DNA of 64,000 nucleotides, taken from Eonycteris spelaea. Its lineage: Eukaryota; Chordata; Mammalia; Chiroptera; Pteropodidae. The position numbers and the translations under genes were made by a program. Numbering within the stretch: position 1 is the first letter of the stretch; each line of letters opens with the position of its first letter. This document shows, in pieces, positions 25,066-36,909 of the stretch. The stretch is from the NCBI GenBank assembly GCA_003508835.1, contig PUFA01000092.1, forward strand, positions 5,084,001 through 5,148,000, read 5' to 3'. The notes beneath the pieces were generated by a model, which was given only the letters and a program-made list of their open reading frames with translations, did not search any database and was not told the origin of the DNA.

Positions 25066-26147
25066 GATGTGAAATTGTTGAGTAGAATGAATCAGTTATC
25101 CTGTGAAATAGCCTACATTTTTAGATTTGTTTTGATTATTCAGAGGGAGAAGTCATTTTGTTTGTTCCTCTCTGCCCTCTCTTTCTTGTAACCCAGAAAT
25201 AGGTGTAAAAACCTAATTAGAATTCACATTAAATATTTTTGGTGAGATTTGGTAATGTTGCCTATATTATATCTCATTTTAAAATGATATCTCAAATTGT
25301 CTTATTGAAACATTTGTAGAACATCTATAGTATTTACAGACTTGTAAATTTGTAATTTTTATAATATATAGGCATTATGTCTAAAATATGAACAGAAGGG
25401 AAAAAACCCATTACATGTCAAGAAACTTCAAAATTTATCTCCAACTTCTTCCATTGTTTTCTTCCTTCCTTCCTTCTTCCCTCTCGTCCTCCCTTCCTGC
25501 TTTCCTTCTTTCCGTCCTCCCTTTCTCCCTCTCTCCCTCCCTGTCTGCTGCCTTCCTTTCTTCTTTTCTACTTTCTTTTTTTTCTTTCTTTCCTTTTAAT
25601 AATGAAGTTATAAATGATCTGTTATATAAAAGCAGATATTTATGCAAAGGCCTTAGATTAATGGATCCATTCAGTCTAGAAGTAATGAACAGGGGGATTT
25701 TTTTTTTTTTTTTACTTTAAATGTATTTCGAACATTTTCTTTTTGTTACAACACTTATATTAAATGTACGATTATGTTAGTATTGTAGTGTATTGTCTAG
25801 GTATGGTTGGGCCAAGCAGCCTGATATAGCAATACATCATCCTCAAGAGAGGAATCGATTCTTGATCTGAGTTACCTTTGATGTGACTGGCAATATATGA
25901 AATGTTCTTACTTTTTTTCTAAGTATTTACCTCTGACCTCTGAGGATTTGATGGGATCAAAAACAGAAATGCAGATGTCTTAGATGAAAATCATTTTTGA
26001 AAGATGGTCTGCCTAGTGCTTCAAATCCAAGATATTTGGACTTTATATAAGCTAAAGAGAAGCATTTTGATGGAATCAATTCAAGCCTAAATGTCATGAA
26101 ATATATATCTTATCCAACTTACGAATAAGTATTTAAAAAAAATTAAA
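25066..26147. other. Unclassified DNA with two simple tracts
   Basis: Contains the CTTCC/CCCT tract at 25455-25600 and a T16 run at 25698-25713. No gene or further repeat is seen. Confidence 0.5.
25455..25600. repeat. Polypyrimidine tract (CTTCC/CTTT)n
   Basis: About 145 bp of almost pure C and T on the + strand. Open frames on both strands are low-complexity (Ser/Pro/Leu one way, Glu/Lys/Arg the other) and not genes. Confidence 0.95.
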
Positions 26148-26430
26148 GTAATATATTCAGGCATACAGTATAGAATCATAACTGTGCAACGTGATGAATT
26201 GTCACAAGGTGAACATTTATGCATTATTGGCACACAGATTAACAAACAGGACATGATCTGTACCCCTTAGGACCCCATCATGCCTCTTCCTAGGCGCTGC
26301 CAACACACACACACAACGATAATGACTATTCTAACTTCTAACACTGTAGATCAGTCTTTTCTGTTGTTTGAAGTCTTTATTAAAAAAATCATATGTAATG
26401 TACTATTTTGTATGTATGGCTTTTAAAATT
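26148..26430 (-). mobile_element. Old L1M 3'UTR fragment
   Basis: 'gtgatgaattgtcacaaggt', 'gaacatttatgcattattgg', 'attaacaaacaggacatgat', 'ctaacttctaacactgtaga' and 'catatgtaatgtactatttt' follow in order the reverse complement of an old L1M 3'UTR, which reads 'agatcaagaaacagaacatt' and 'ctaacaccatagattag' in better copies. Confidence 0.75.
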
Positions 26431-26499
26431 AGTGTAAATGTTTTCATATTAATTTTTACTTTTATATGTATGCTGTGCAGGGTACTAGAGTGAATATAA

Positions 26500-26705
26500 G
26501 AATTTGAGTTGGCAAACTGGAATGCAAATCTTGAGTCTCCCATTGATTAACTGTACTAGCCTTCAGTAAGGTACTTACCCCTCTGGGCTTCAGTTTCTTC
26601 ACCTGTAAAATGGAAAATATTAATACTCTCTTAAATGACTATTGGGAAGATCAAATGAGATACTATGTGTAAAGTACCTGGAAACTAGGAGAAACTCAAT
26701 CATTG
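26500..26705 (+). repeat. MIR SINE
   Basis: A well-preserved MIR: 'aatgcaaatcttgagtctcc', 'attaactgtactagccttca', 'ctctgggcttcagtttcttc', 'acctgtaaaatggaaaatat', 'gaagatcaaatgagatacta', 'gtgtaaagtacctgg' and 'aactcaat' occur in consensus order and spacing over nearly the whole element. Confidence 0.95.
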
Positions 26706-28359
26706 CTAGCCCTTCATCCTCTCACTTTTTCAGTTTAAGTGTGCCTGCCAGTAAGAGAAAACAAACTTATTATGCTACTTGCAAGCTAAAAAATATTTTG
26801 TCATGAAAGACCCATGTGTTGTTCAAAGGAATGCAATAATCTTTGCCAAAATTTTTAAAAAACTGTAATTTTTTTTTTCTTCTTTAAATTCTGGCAAGTT
26901 AAAATGTTGCAGTTCTACTGTTACAATATTGTGAAGACTCCAGGTCTTACTAGTGCCAAAGGAAATGTCAAGTGACCATATGACTTGGGTAATTGCAGGA
27001 AATTATGAAGTCTGGAGATTCAGTGTAAATCACCACTCCCAAAGGTGATTTCTTTCCCCTCTCCTTCTCAATTGGCTAATGAGGGATTCTTAGACATTAT
27101 TTACTCTTAAATTTAGTGGAGGACTGTTTCACTCTGAGAATGTCAATGTATTAAATAATAAATCTTAATTATGTTTAATGCGACATCTGTATTATTATGT
27201 TCATAGTGAAAATTAATGCTTGAAAATAATCAAATTAGATAAATTTAATTAAAAATTTTAATGATTTATATATGTTCTGAAAAATATTTCTTTTAAAGAA
27301 GTTCTGAGTTTAGTTATGGAGGGCATATCAACAGAGATAATTTTTAAGAAAGCCTAAAAGTTACTTTTTTAAGAAATGAAAATGATAAATGTAATGTAAT
27401 TAATAATATTTAATTGCTAATGATGTTATTTGTTTTCATAATTGGCAAAGCATCTTAGTATTTTTGCTCTGTTTTAAATTAAAATTAGTATAATTAAATG
27501 TAGTTTTGTTTTTTTCAGTTAGAATATATCAGTTAGTATTCCTCCTTGATCTTTATCGTTATTGTGAGGTTCAGAAGGTAATGGAGGTTAAAGTTTTTTT
27601 CCATACTAACATAAGATGAAAATATTTAGAAATATCTAAATTTTTTTTTTATGTAGGCATGATTTGATAATATTTTAGGTAAGGCGTAGGTATCTGTGTA
27701 TGCCAACCAATGTCCAAAGATTTTTATTCTTTATTCATAAAATGTTATTTAGCATGGTGTAGGTCTTTTTAAGAACTTTTTCCATATGCCCAATCTAACT
27801 GTGCATAAATCTCACTCAAACCACTGTCTTAAAAAAATAAATTTAAAATTTCCACTAGGGCCTTTGCAGAAGCTGGATGGCCCAGAACCTAAAGAGTAGA
27901 CTGTTGCCCTGTTTTCTTTCTCTATTACCAAAAAACCAGCCGCTTTAGTGAAAAAGATGACATATGTTATTCTTTCTTACACATAGATGGCGCTACAGAC
28001 CCACCATCACAGAGACCACTCAGTTTTCACTACTAGCTATGAATAAGCATCATCTTTGTCTGGTCTTCAGATAGTTTCTAGTTCTGGAGAACTAACTGGG
28101 ATTATGGATGAGCTGAGGTCCTTAACAATGGGCAATTATTATTTTGTGTAACCAATGGTGCTAACACTTAACACTTAGAAACAGCAACATATTGGTTGAT
28201 TGGACTTTTTAAGTATCAACTTACTAATTGATTAGTATTGTGAGTGAAGACAAAATAGCCTGATTTGGACCCTGTTGTTTTAGTTAATTGTTTTTGAGAT
28301 GCTGAGTACTTCAGTGTATCTTCTTTGCATTTGTTTTCCCATTTTGAATGGGAAGAAAC
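26706..28359. other. Unclassified AT-rich DNA
   Basis: No gene or recognised repeat. The 27840-28080 part is somewhat richer in G and C. Confidence 0.5.
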
Positions 28360-28575
28360 CAATGTTTATCTACTGTCTAGTATATACCAGTTATTGGGCT
28401 ATTTATAAATGATATTTAATCTCCTATTCTCAGTGGGGGATGGCTTTTTATCTTTATTTTACACATCATAAAGATGAAGGTCAGAGATATTGTATGGTCC
28501 GAGAGCTCATAACAAGTAAGTCATTATGTTGTTGTGGTTCAAGCCTTGTTCTATATGACTTAAGGTCAAACTTCT
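28360..28575 (-). repeat. MIR SINE remnant
   Basis: 'aatgtttatctactgtctag', 'tataccagttattgggct', 'tatttaatctcctattctca', 'ctttattttacacatcataa', 'agatgaaggtcagagatatt', 'gagagctcataacaagtaag' and 'ggttcaagccttgttctat' follow the reverse complement of MIR. Confidence 0.82.
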
Positions 28576-31144
28576 AGTGTCTTTTTTATTTAAACCTGTT
28601 CTGGTAATAATACTACTAATTTTATAATATAACTTTAATATAAACCTTATAATAGTAGCATTGGCTTGTTGCTGCCATGGTGAAAGGTAAATAATAACCC
28701 CTTGGAAGGATGAAATGCATCAGGCTCTTTTTTAAAGACCTTCCTTCAACTGAGTTACCTGGTTACTCAATCCTCTTTTCTTCTCTGTGAAATATACTGA
28801 CTTGTATAAGTGAGGATTTAGAAACATACACAATATGCTCCCAGTTGCTTTATATTATTTACTGCAAACTATGAACTATAATTGTGATATTTAAAATTTG
28901 TGAATACCATTCACAATTTTATTAGGGATTCCAAGAGGCTGGACACCTCTTAGTTCATGGGAATCATAGGATGTGTGGTTTGTGCATGTGTGTTTGGGGT
29001 TGACAGAAGGTAGTTTATCAAAAAATTGGCTACTTTTAATGATTTGACAAGATATTTTACTGTATCATTTAAGCTGAGTGCTTCTAAAGATTATTAGAGG
29101 TAGGAGGGAGAAAAATTGGCTATCCATCATTTTTAACTTTTAAAATATCTAGAAAAGACTAGCGAGGTTCTCTCTCATATACCTAGTTAATGTGATTACA
29201 TCAGATATACTTATTTCTTTTTCTTAAGATCATGTTAGTGAGATTTCATGAAACAATGCTTTTTTAATGTAAACTTTCTAAATAAGAAAGGTGCATTTTG
29301 ATTGTATTCTGTGATTTGATGTTACTGTTTCTGTGTCTATAACTTAGTCAGATTATAAGGTTTTCTTGATCCTTTGCATTTAGGCTACTGTCATAACTAC
29401 TTTGTCAAGTAATCCCAAGACAGAATCTATGGTGATCTTAAGGAAAGGATACCAAACAGAGACGATAACACAGGAGCAGCATCAGAGGTCAATAATTCTA
29501 GGCACAAAGATATGAAGATCTCAAGGCTAAGGAAATTTGAAAATGGGATATTCTTCAAGAGGTAAACAACAAATAAGAAATGGTCACCATGGGTCAAAAG
29601 TTCAAATTGAATCAAAGAGAGCAGATGTTCATTTAAGCGGGCACAGGGCTGGCTATTGGTTGGTGGCTCTAGACCAAGAATTTAGTTGTGATCTTGACAG
29701 CTAGAAATTGAGGTCTCTGATGTGGAGAAAGGGTTGTGCAGAGATGTAATGCCCAGCTAGCGGAGAACTGGATCTTAGGAAACTTGGTAATTGAGTAGAA
29801 TTTGAAAAAGAATCTCAAAACTCAGATTACATAATGGGGATTCTTTTATCTGTGGGGAGGGGGAGAGGGGTGTGCGAGGAGAGTTCCGTGCACTAACCAT
29901 TTTATATTATTTTTTCTTTCTTCTTGTTATATGCACCCTTCTACCTATACATTAGCTCTTAATAATTTTGCTTTTGTAAGAACTTTTTATCTATATTTAT
30001 TCTCCTCTCCTACTTTAGCAGTTTTTCCCTTCTTGGATATTCTTAACAGCATTCAGAGATTCAAACATAATCTAGGATCTTTCCATATAATGAAAAAAAA
30101 AAAAAGCAAAGTTTTTCTTTCATCACAATCTGTTTTCAGATTTTACCAAATTTCAATGTTTTTCATAGAGTAAAACAAACAATAATAACAACAAAATCCC
30201 AACTTTTCAGGAGTTCTTTACATTTTTAGTTTTCTCAACTTACCATCCATTCTCCAGTGGTCTGATTTCTATCTCCATTTCCCTCTAAAAGTGTTATCTC
30301 GAGATTTCCATGACAAATAAGGAATACTTATCTGCCTTCATTTCCCTGTGCTTCTTAACATTCAATACAGATGACCACTCACTTTGTATTGAATTTTTTT
30401 TTTTCTTTTGGTTTCCAGGATACTATATTTTCTTGATTATCCATGCAAGGAATAATTTGACTTTTGAATATGCAAAAGAATTCACTAGCTATTCTTTTAA
30501 TGCCTTGCTGGAGCCTCTGAGGATTATTTGATTCTGTGGGGCCTGTGAGCTTTGCCGCTGAGCTATTTTACAATTGGGAATTATAGATAACTAAAAGCAA
30601 TGGATAAAATTATTGTTTATAGACATGAAAATAAATTCTCTCTGGTAGGGATTCTCACTCTTCCTTCTGAAAAAGCTAGTTTTGAATCCATTTATAAACA
30701 TTTATAAATATATTTCATCATTTTTTTTTTTTACTCCATATAAATTTGTGGTTCTTTGACTTCTCTGTGAATTGGTTGTGTCATCTCTATGGTTTTCTCA
30801 AATGATGAGCTTAATGAAATTTTGACACATTTATTTTATGGCGTATATCTATATGAGAGTTATAATTTTTGCTTAAAAAAATTCTTTAACACCACTTCTT
30901 GATTGGACTGACTACTGTTTCTTGATGTCATTAGTTGGCTTCTACTTCTACTGATGATTAGCTTTTGCTCTATTTTCTCCATAAGTGATATCATTCAAGT
31001 GCCAGAATCATATATCAATTCTTTATTGGAGAATTAAGGTCTTATCTATATCTCGCGTTTTACAAGAAAAAAACAGAATGTCTTGATTCTTGTTCTCCCT
31101 CTATCTGTAAAACTACTACAACAATAAGCAAATTCATCAAAAAA
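28576..31144. other. Unclassified AT-rich DNA, no gene
   Basis: No transposon family is recognised over 2.5 kb. The 29420-29880 part is richer in G and C and purine-rich on the + strand, and may be an unrecognised old element. Short frames (30310-30531, 29931-30173) show no recognisable similarity. Confidence 0.5.
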
Positions 31145-32085
31145 CAACTGTTCCTCTTCCACGTTTCCCCATTTCAATGAATGTTAATACCATCTAGCCA
31201 ATTGCTTAAGCAAAAAGCTCAAAACTCCATATTATTCTATCTATCAATAATCTCTGTCTCTTCTCCGCTAAAGTATCTCAGATTGGTTACTTGTCTTAAT
31301 TTATGCTGTTACCACCACATCATCTCTTGCCTGGACCATAGTAATGGCTGTGTAGTTTGTCTTGCTCAGTACTTCTATTCTTACCATTCTATATTCCATT
31401 TGCTACCAAACAACCAGACTGAGCTTTTAAAACATAAATTAGATTACTTTACTTTAATACTTAAGCTCCTTTAATATTTCCCAATTCCATTTGCAATAAA
31501 ATTCAAATTCCTTACTATGGCTTGCATAGTTCTTTGTCTATCATCCCAAATCACTTCTCTTATTAAAATCCCTGTCTCAAGTACCATGCTCCAGCTCTAG
31601 AGGACTTGTTTCTATTCCTTGAATAATCACAAAACTTTTCTGTTTCCAGAACTTTATACTTACTGTTTCCTCAATCTAAAGTGTATTCTATCCAACTTTT
31701 CATATGTTTGGCTCTTTCCTATTATAATGTGAAATGAGCATCTTCCAATTTAAAATCACCTTCTTCAAAGAGGCTCTACTTACTCTGCCTAAAGTAGCTT
31801 TATCTCCCCTTATTTTACATTATACCACTCAGTTTTTTCCTTCAAACATTTACCAGAAAACACAATGTCTTTCTTTATATCTTTAAAACTGATTTTATTT
31901 GTTTATAATCTGCCCAACTTCACCTCTCCCACCCTACTTTCTTCTTCCATATAAAGCAATACACCAGGGAGGCAGGTAACGTGCCTGCCCTTTTCATCCT
32001 CATATTCCCAGATTCCAGGATACACCCTGGATAATAACAGACACTTAAAAAAGTTTTTAAAAAGAATGAATAAGTGAAGTATTGA
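31145..32085 (+). mobile_element. L2 LINE, ORF2 3' end and 3'UTR
   Basis: The longest L2 copy in the window. In order: 'ttccccatttcaatgaatgt' and 'caattgcttaagcaaaaagc' (C-terminal ORF2 coding), 'tctcttgcctggaccatagt', 'gactgagcttttaaaacata', 'gcaataaaattcaaattcct', 'tactatggcttgcatagttc', 'ttcttcaaagaggctctact', 'ctgcctaaagtagctttatc' and 'gataataacagacacttaaa', ending at 'aagaatgaataagtgaa'. The order is that of the L2 consensus from late ORF2 to the 3' terminus. A 97-codon frame at 31181 partly follows the L2 coding frame but is broken and degenerate. Confidence 0.93.
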
Positions 32086-32232
32086 TCTTATATTTGCAGT
32101 ATAATAATTTGTCAATATCCACTTTAACCTCTGTTATAGAAGATAATGTGTAACTTGCAATGTAAATTTTACTCCTTATTCTGTTTTAGGATTGTTATCA
32201 CGTCTGTTCCACAGTAGATGCTGACTAAATAT

Positions 32233-32651
32233 TGTGGGTCCCAGACATGGCTGGTGTCAGGTCTGGCTGTGATCCAGGCTCATGACTAAGAATAGGACCC
32301 CCGAATTAGAATGTTACATTAGTGTAGTAGGGTGCCTGTGCCTAAAATATGTAAACATAATTCAGCTTATTGTATCACACATATATGGCTGAATGCCACT
32401 ATTGTACTCTGATATGTGTGGAGCCATGCAGTCCCCCAGGGAGCAGAAGGGGTGCACAAGAAGGAGAGCAGAAGAAATCATAAGCAGAAACCCACTCCCT
32501 GCAATAGGCTGCACTTCCGCCAGTAGAACTGTGCTCCACACAATAAAGTTGGTACCTGTAGTTTCATTCTCATTTCAGCATTTTGTGCATTCTTCCAACT
32601 GGGCATCTCACCACCGAAACCTTTCCCCTCTCTATCAGCGTGGTGCTGACA
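32233..32651 (+). mobile_element. Solo LTR of an endogenous retrovirus
   Basis: This 419-bp unit starts TGTGGGTCCC and ends GTGCTGACA, the TG..CA ends of a retroviral LTR. It is flanked by a perfect 5-bp direct repeat, AATAT, at 32228-32232 and 32652-32656. An AATAAA lies at 32542-32547 and a possible TATA box at 32381-32386, both on the + strand, which sets the orientation. No internal retroviral genes flank it, so it is a solo LTR left by recombination between the two LTRs. The family is not identified. Confidence 0.75.
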
Positions 32652-32889
32652 AATATTTTTTAAAAAATATATGAATAAATATATTAAGTACTGTAATCTC
32701 AAGGTCAGAACAGTTCATGGCTGCCACTTATAGCTGTAGTATTTGAGGCCAGATGGGAACCAAATTCTGGGGCAGAACTGAGTACAGAGATGAGGAATGA
32801 TTAGATGTGGATAACTTGGTTAGAGGAATAGGCAGGAAATAGGAAAACCATTGTACTTTTAGCTCCTAGGTCATTTTTTTTTTAATATC

Positions 32890-33307
32890 TACAAATGTTC
32901 CTCAGTTTACAATGGAGCTACGTCCTGATAAACCTATTATAAGTTGGAAATAGTATAACTTGAAAATGCATTTAATACACCTAACCTATTGAACATTAGA
33001 GCTTAGTCTAGCTTACCTTAAACGTGCTCATAATATAATATCCAAAAAACGCTGACAACACAGTACACTGTAGAATACCATTTCTTGTATCAGTTGTTCT
33101 CATGATCACATGGGCTGACTGGGAGTTGAGGCTCTCTGTCACTGCCCAGCATCATGAGGGAGGATTGTACCATCTATATCACTACCCTGAGAAAAGATCA
33201 AAATTCAAAATTCAAAATAAGGTTTCTGCTGAATGCTTATTGCTTTCATCCATCATAATGTCAAAAAATCTTAAGTCGAACCATCATAAATCAGGGACCA
33301 TCTGTAG
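32890..33307. mobile_element. Tigger-family (MER2-like) DNA transposon
   Basis: One end reads 'tgttcctcagtttacaatgg' and the other 'cataaatcagggaccatctg'; these are diverged inverted repeats of each other. Inside are 'gaaaatgcatttaatacacc', 'taacctattgaacattagag', 'cttaccttaaacgtgctca', 'gctgactgggagttgaggct', 'actgcccagcatcatgaggg' and 'aaagatcaaaattcaaaatt', the distinctive words of a pogo/Tigger non-autonomous element. TA dinucleotides adjoin both ends. The copy is shortened in the middle compared with its family. Confidence 0.85.
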
Positions 33308-35337
33308 TTTTTAAATAAGACTTATTATATGGGATCTCAAATTCTATGCACTTATAAAATTAGAGGTTTTTAAAAATATTCTTCTCAATTAATAAATAGC
33401 CTTCTCCGTTTAATAATGGAACACATTTTATTTTGTACATGCTCTCTCTCCAAACAGAAAGTTTTTCGATAGAGGGATATCTTAGCTTTTGTTAGTGGTC
33501 TGATAATCATATTCATAAGTGTTACCTGAGTTTATTTTAGGAGTTATAGGAATTGAATTATGCTAAAATTAGGATAACTTTTTCTCAAATCCAAACACTT
33601 AACTATTCCCTAATTAAAAACTTAATACAAGCTCACATTTCTGGAAAAAGAAACTATTAACAGAAACTATTAAAAGCAACAGAGATTCAAATATATTTTA
33701 AATATTTTTTGGAAATTATATGTAAATATAAATTATTAGTAGAAAAATAAGGCTCAATTTATATTCACGTTTCTTAAAAATAAAAAAAGAGAAATGTCTA
33801 AAACAAACTGCAAATGGAACAGAAATAAGAAGATTTAGCACAGTTTCTTTTGCTTAGAACAGAAATCTTGAATGGGGAGCTTTTTTTAAAACAGGCAAAG
33901 AATTATTTTTAATGAAACCAATGCAACAAAACTAATACAAATTTATTATGTAAAAATGTCTTATTTCAATTAATTCTAATTGTGATGTGTTAAGATTAAT
34001 TTGGCTTGGTAAGAAATCTTGAAAAAATTTAAATATAAATGCTAATATTTAAAAAAAGTTTATTTCTCTCAAAGTGAATGAAAATTCAGTTTATTGGTGA
34101 CTCTTCATTAATTTTAGATCAAAAGAATTACTATAAACAGATAAGACCTAACTCCATAAAACTATTCACAATTTAGGAATAATTCCTTGATAGAAATTGA
34201 TCTAATAATAAATACAAAAATAAAAAGGATACAAATTAAGTAAGAATTGAAAAAGTTCAATGATTATCAAATCCAACTAAAATAATTTTTAGGGATAATT
34301 TGGGATAATTGAAAGTATCTTAGACAAAGAATGATGCCTGGCCCTAGTTCATTTTAATCTAGGACAGGCAAATTTATCCCAGTGAACTAGAAATCTTCAC
34401 CTACAAAATAAGGGGATAAGACATCTTAACTTCCTATGTTTATATTTAAAATTCAGGTCATCATTGAACAATAAGATATAAGGAGTCATGATCAAGTCTT
34501 AATTTATCCACTACTATACTTTAAGCTTCTAATTCACACAAAGAAAAAAATTTAAAAAATCTAGTCCAACGTTTTTTTTTTTTTTGTATACCACGCTTTT
34601 GAGAATTACCTGAATCATCATTTTGCCCTTTCTTCACTTTTGATTTCCTAATCCAAATGGGTCCTATGGCAATGATTTGTTCTTGAATTTAATAGTCTTA
34701 GAGATAATAAGGTCAAAGAGAAAAACAGTCTTTGATTCTAAAATCCCTTTTCACTCATTTTCCTCACTGGAATTGTTTGTTTAATATATTACCTCATCTG
34801 CTCTGCTACTTACATGGGTTTCTTTATAAACTTTTTAAATTAATTTTTTTCTTCCTTATACACTTTGTTAAAATATTGGAAAATATATGACTATGAATAT
34901 AGAGAATATAACTAAATATAACAGTTATTGAACATCTGGAAAAGTGTAACTTCATGCTAATTTCATTCATTCATTCATTTTTGAGAAAAAGAATAGTATA
35001 GTTAGCCTGATAATCTTTTAAATTAAAGTAGATAAGAAATGTTTTATATTGCCTGCACACATAAGAAAATAAAATAAAAAAGTAAATAAACTACTTAAGA
35101 TACATAAATGAGTCAATGGAAAAATTGGGAAATAAACTTCATAGCAGGAATTAATATAAAAACACTAAGACAGTATTAGATTACAGCTAAGCTAGTTTTA
35201 AGTAATTGGATGCTTTAATTCATTATGCATTGCACAATATATAAAATGATTCTTATAAATAGTTCAAGAAAATATATGTCTAATTATTAAAAATTAATCC
35301 AAACCAGTATTAAGTTTTGTTAGTAATGAATGTTGAA
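33308..35337. other. Unclassified very AT-rich DNA
   Basis: No gene or recognised repeat over 2 kb. A T14 run lies at 34572-34585 and an ATTC run of about four units at 34964-34979. Confidence 0.5.
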
Positions 35338-35341
35338 ATAG

Positions 35342-35661
35342 TGTTGGTTCACTCAAATCTAAGACCCAGTGAGCCAATTGAGATGAATTGTGAGCCTTTA
35401 TTAGCAGGCCGGCTACTGACTCTCTACCAGGCAGGGTTAGAAGAGATCAGCCCCGAGCTCCCAGAAGAGGCGATATATATAGCCACCAGCACATCCCTGA
35501 GCAGATCACCACACCCTGGTTAACAGTTGGCCCTTAGCATATCTTTGATCAGATTACCCTGGTTAACAGCATCTCCTTGATCAGATTACCACATCCTGGT
35601 TAAACTGAATCAGAAGTAAATATTTAATACTGGCTCACTGGAAAATTGTCCACCCATAACA
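35342..35661 (-). mobile_element. Solo LTR of an endogenous retrovirus, with upstream repeats
   Basis: Reads TGTTGGTTCACTC at its left end and CCACCCATAACA at its right end, giving TG..CA ends over 320 bp. A perfect 4-bp direct repeat, ATAG, flanks it (35338-35341 and 35662-35665), the duplication size usual for gammaretrovirus-like class I elements. On the reverse strand it has a TATA stretch at about 35482-35470 and an AATAAA at 35402-35397. That sets the orientation and gives a short R region. Upstream of the TATA box are three degenerate 32-36-bp tandem units (35492-35526, 35538-35569, 35570-35605). No internal genes flank it. The family is not identified. Confidence 0.82.
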
Positions 35662-35927
35662 ATAGAGAGATAAATATTACAGTTTAAAGTAGAAACCTCT
35701 TATTAAGTTTTTGTTAGGCAGAATGATTTAGAAATATAATGGTCCAGTGTGCCTATAGTAAATATTGACAATTTTAACAAGGACATGTAGCTCTCTCTAA
35801 ATTTCTTCTGGAGAAACCATGTTAACTGCTCTAGGGGAATTCCTTTTTTCCATTTTTTTTTTTCTCTAGGAATGACAACTGTTTAGATTGAATGTCTCTC
35901 TTCAAAAGGGTTTTTGAAAAATTCTAA

Positions 35928-36416
35928 ATGACAATGTGATAATGGTATTAGGAAGTGGAGTCTTTGGGAGGTAATTAGATCATGAGGATGGGTCCCTCAT
36001 GATGATAATTAGTGCTCTTATAAGAAAAGACTGGATAGAACTCCCTTTCTCTCTTCTCCCTTTACTTCTCCCTCCCCCACCCTCCCTAGCCCTTCCCTCT
36101 CCCCATCCCATTCCCCTCTCCTTAGCCTTCTCTTTGCCTCCCCCTCTCCTGCCCCTCCCCTTCCCCTCCCTCTCTGTTCCCCCTCCATCTCCTCTCTCCC
36201 TCCCTCTCTCCTTCCCTTTCTTATTGCCTCTCTCTCTCCTCCCCAACCCCACCCCTCAGAAGCAGTCATCTGCAGACCAAGAAGAATACTTTTGCCAGAC
36301 ACTGGACCCAGCATCTTGATCTTGGATTTCCCAGCCTCCAGACCTGTGAGAAAAATACATAAATGCTGTTTAAATCTTTGGTATTCTGTTACATCAGCCT
36401 AACCTACTAGAACAGC
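35928..36416 (+). mobile_element. MLT1A-type MaLR LTR with expanded pyrimidine tract
   Basis: 'caatgtgataatggtattag', 'gaagtggagtctttgggagg', 'taattagatcatgaggatgg' and 'gtgctcttataagaaaagac' form the 5' half. 'atctgcagaccaagaagaat', 'cagcatcttgatcttggatt', 'tcccagcctccagacctgtg' and 'ctttggtattctgttacatc' form the 3' half, in MLT1A order. The short pyrimidine-rich word at the middle of the family has grown to about 205 bp. The first part of the 5' end is missing. Confidence 0.92.
36046..36250. repeat. Polypyrimidine (CCCT/CTCC) tract
   Basis: About 205 bp with only scattered purines on the + strand, built from CCCTCTCC, CCCTTCCC and CTCTCTCC words. It lies inside the MLT1A LTR. Long frames on both strands here are low-complexity. 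Confidence 0.95.
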
Positions 36417-36834
36417 AACTTATCAAAATGATCACAGAATTACAGAACTTAACTGACAGCACTTTGTTGTGCCAAAATTTATTGCCTATGTTTAGTTAGT
36501 AAATTTTAGAAATGCAGCCTCTTATTTAATACTGCAACTTCTTAAACCTTGAAGTAGCCCTAAGTAGCTTTGGTCCTATTAATTTTAACATTATCTGGAG
36601 TTTTTCCCAACTAGAATAGCTATATCTTTGTCTATTCTTACATCATTCACTTTATGAACCCTTATTTTGTGAACATTACCTTTTGTCACCTTGCAATAAG
36701 TGAATTTGTTCACCTTCCATGTTGTGGTGGTTAGGTGAGGTACACCATGGTGTAGTGGAGCTCGCAGACCAATAGCAGCCAATGAGCTCACATTATAAGG
36801 AAATCTGAATAAATAGGTAACCAAAAAATAGTAA

Positions 36835-36842
<8 letters not shown>
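36417..36842. other. Unclassified DNA
   Basis: No gene or recognised repeat before the AT microsatellite. Confidence 0.45.

Positions 36843-36905
<63 letters not shown>
36843..36905. repeat. (AT)n microsatellite, about 31 units
   Basis: Sixty-three bases of uninterrupted alternating A and T, preceded by an A-run. The sequence is self-complementary and can extrude a cruciform. Confidence 0.97.

Positions 36906-36909
<4 letters not shown>

Noticed and set aside
25388..25720. Frames of 70-110 codons on both strands
   Set aside because: They cover the CTTCC tract and have no gene features.
31181..31474. A 97-codon forward frame
   Set aside because: It overlaps the decayed 3' coding part of an L2 LINE and includes shifts. 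It is not a host gene.
35980..36319. Three overlapping frames of 90-106 codons
   Set aside because: They arise from the polypyrimidine tract in the MLT1A LTR and are low-complexity.
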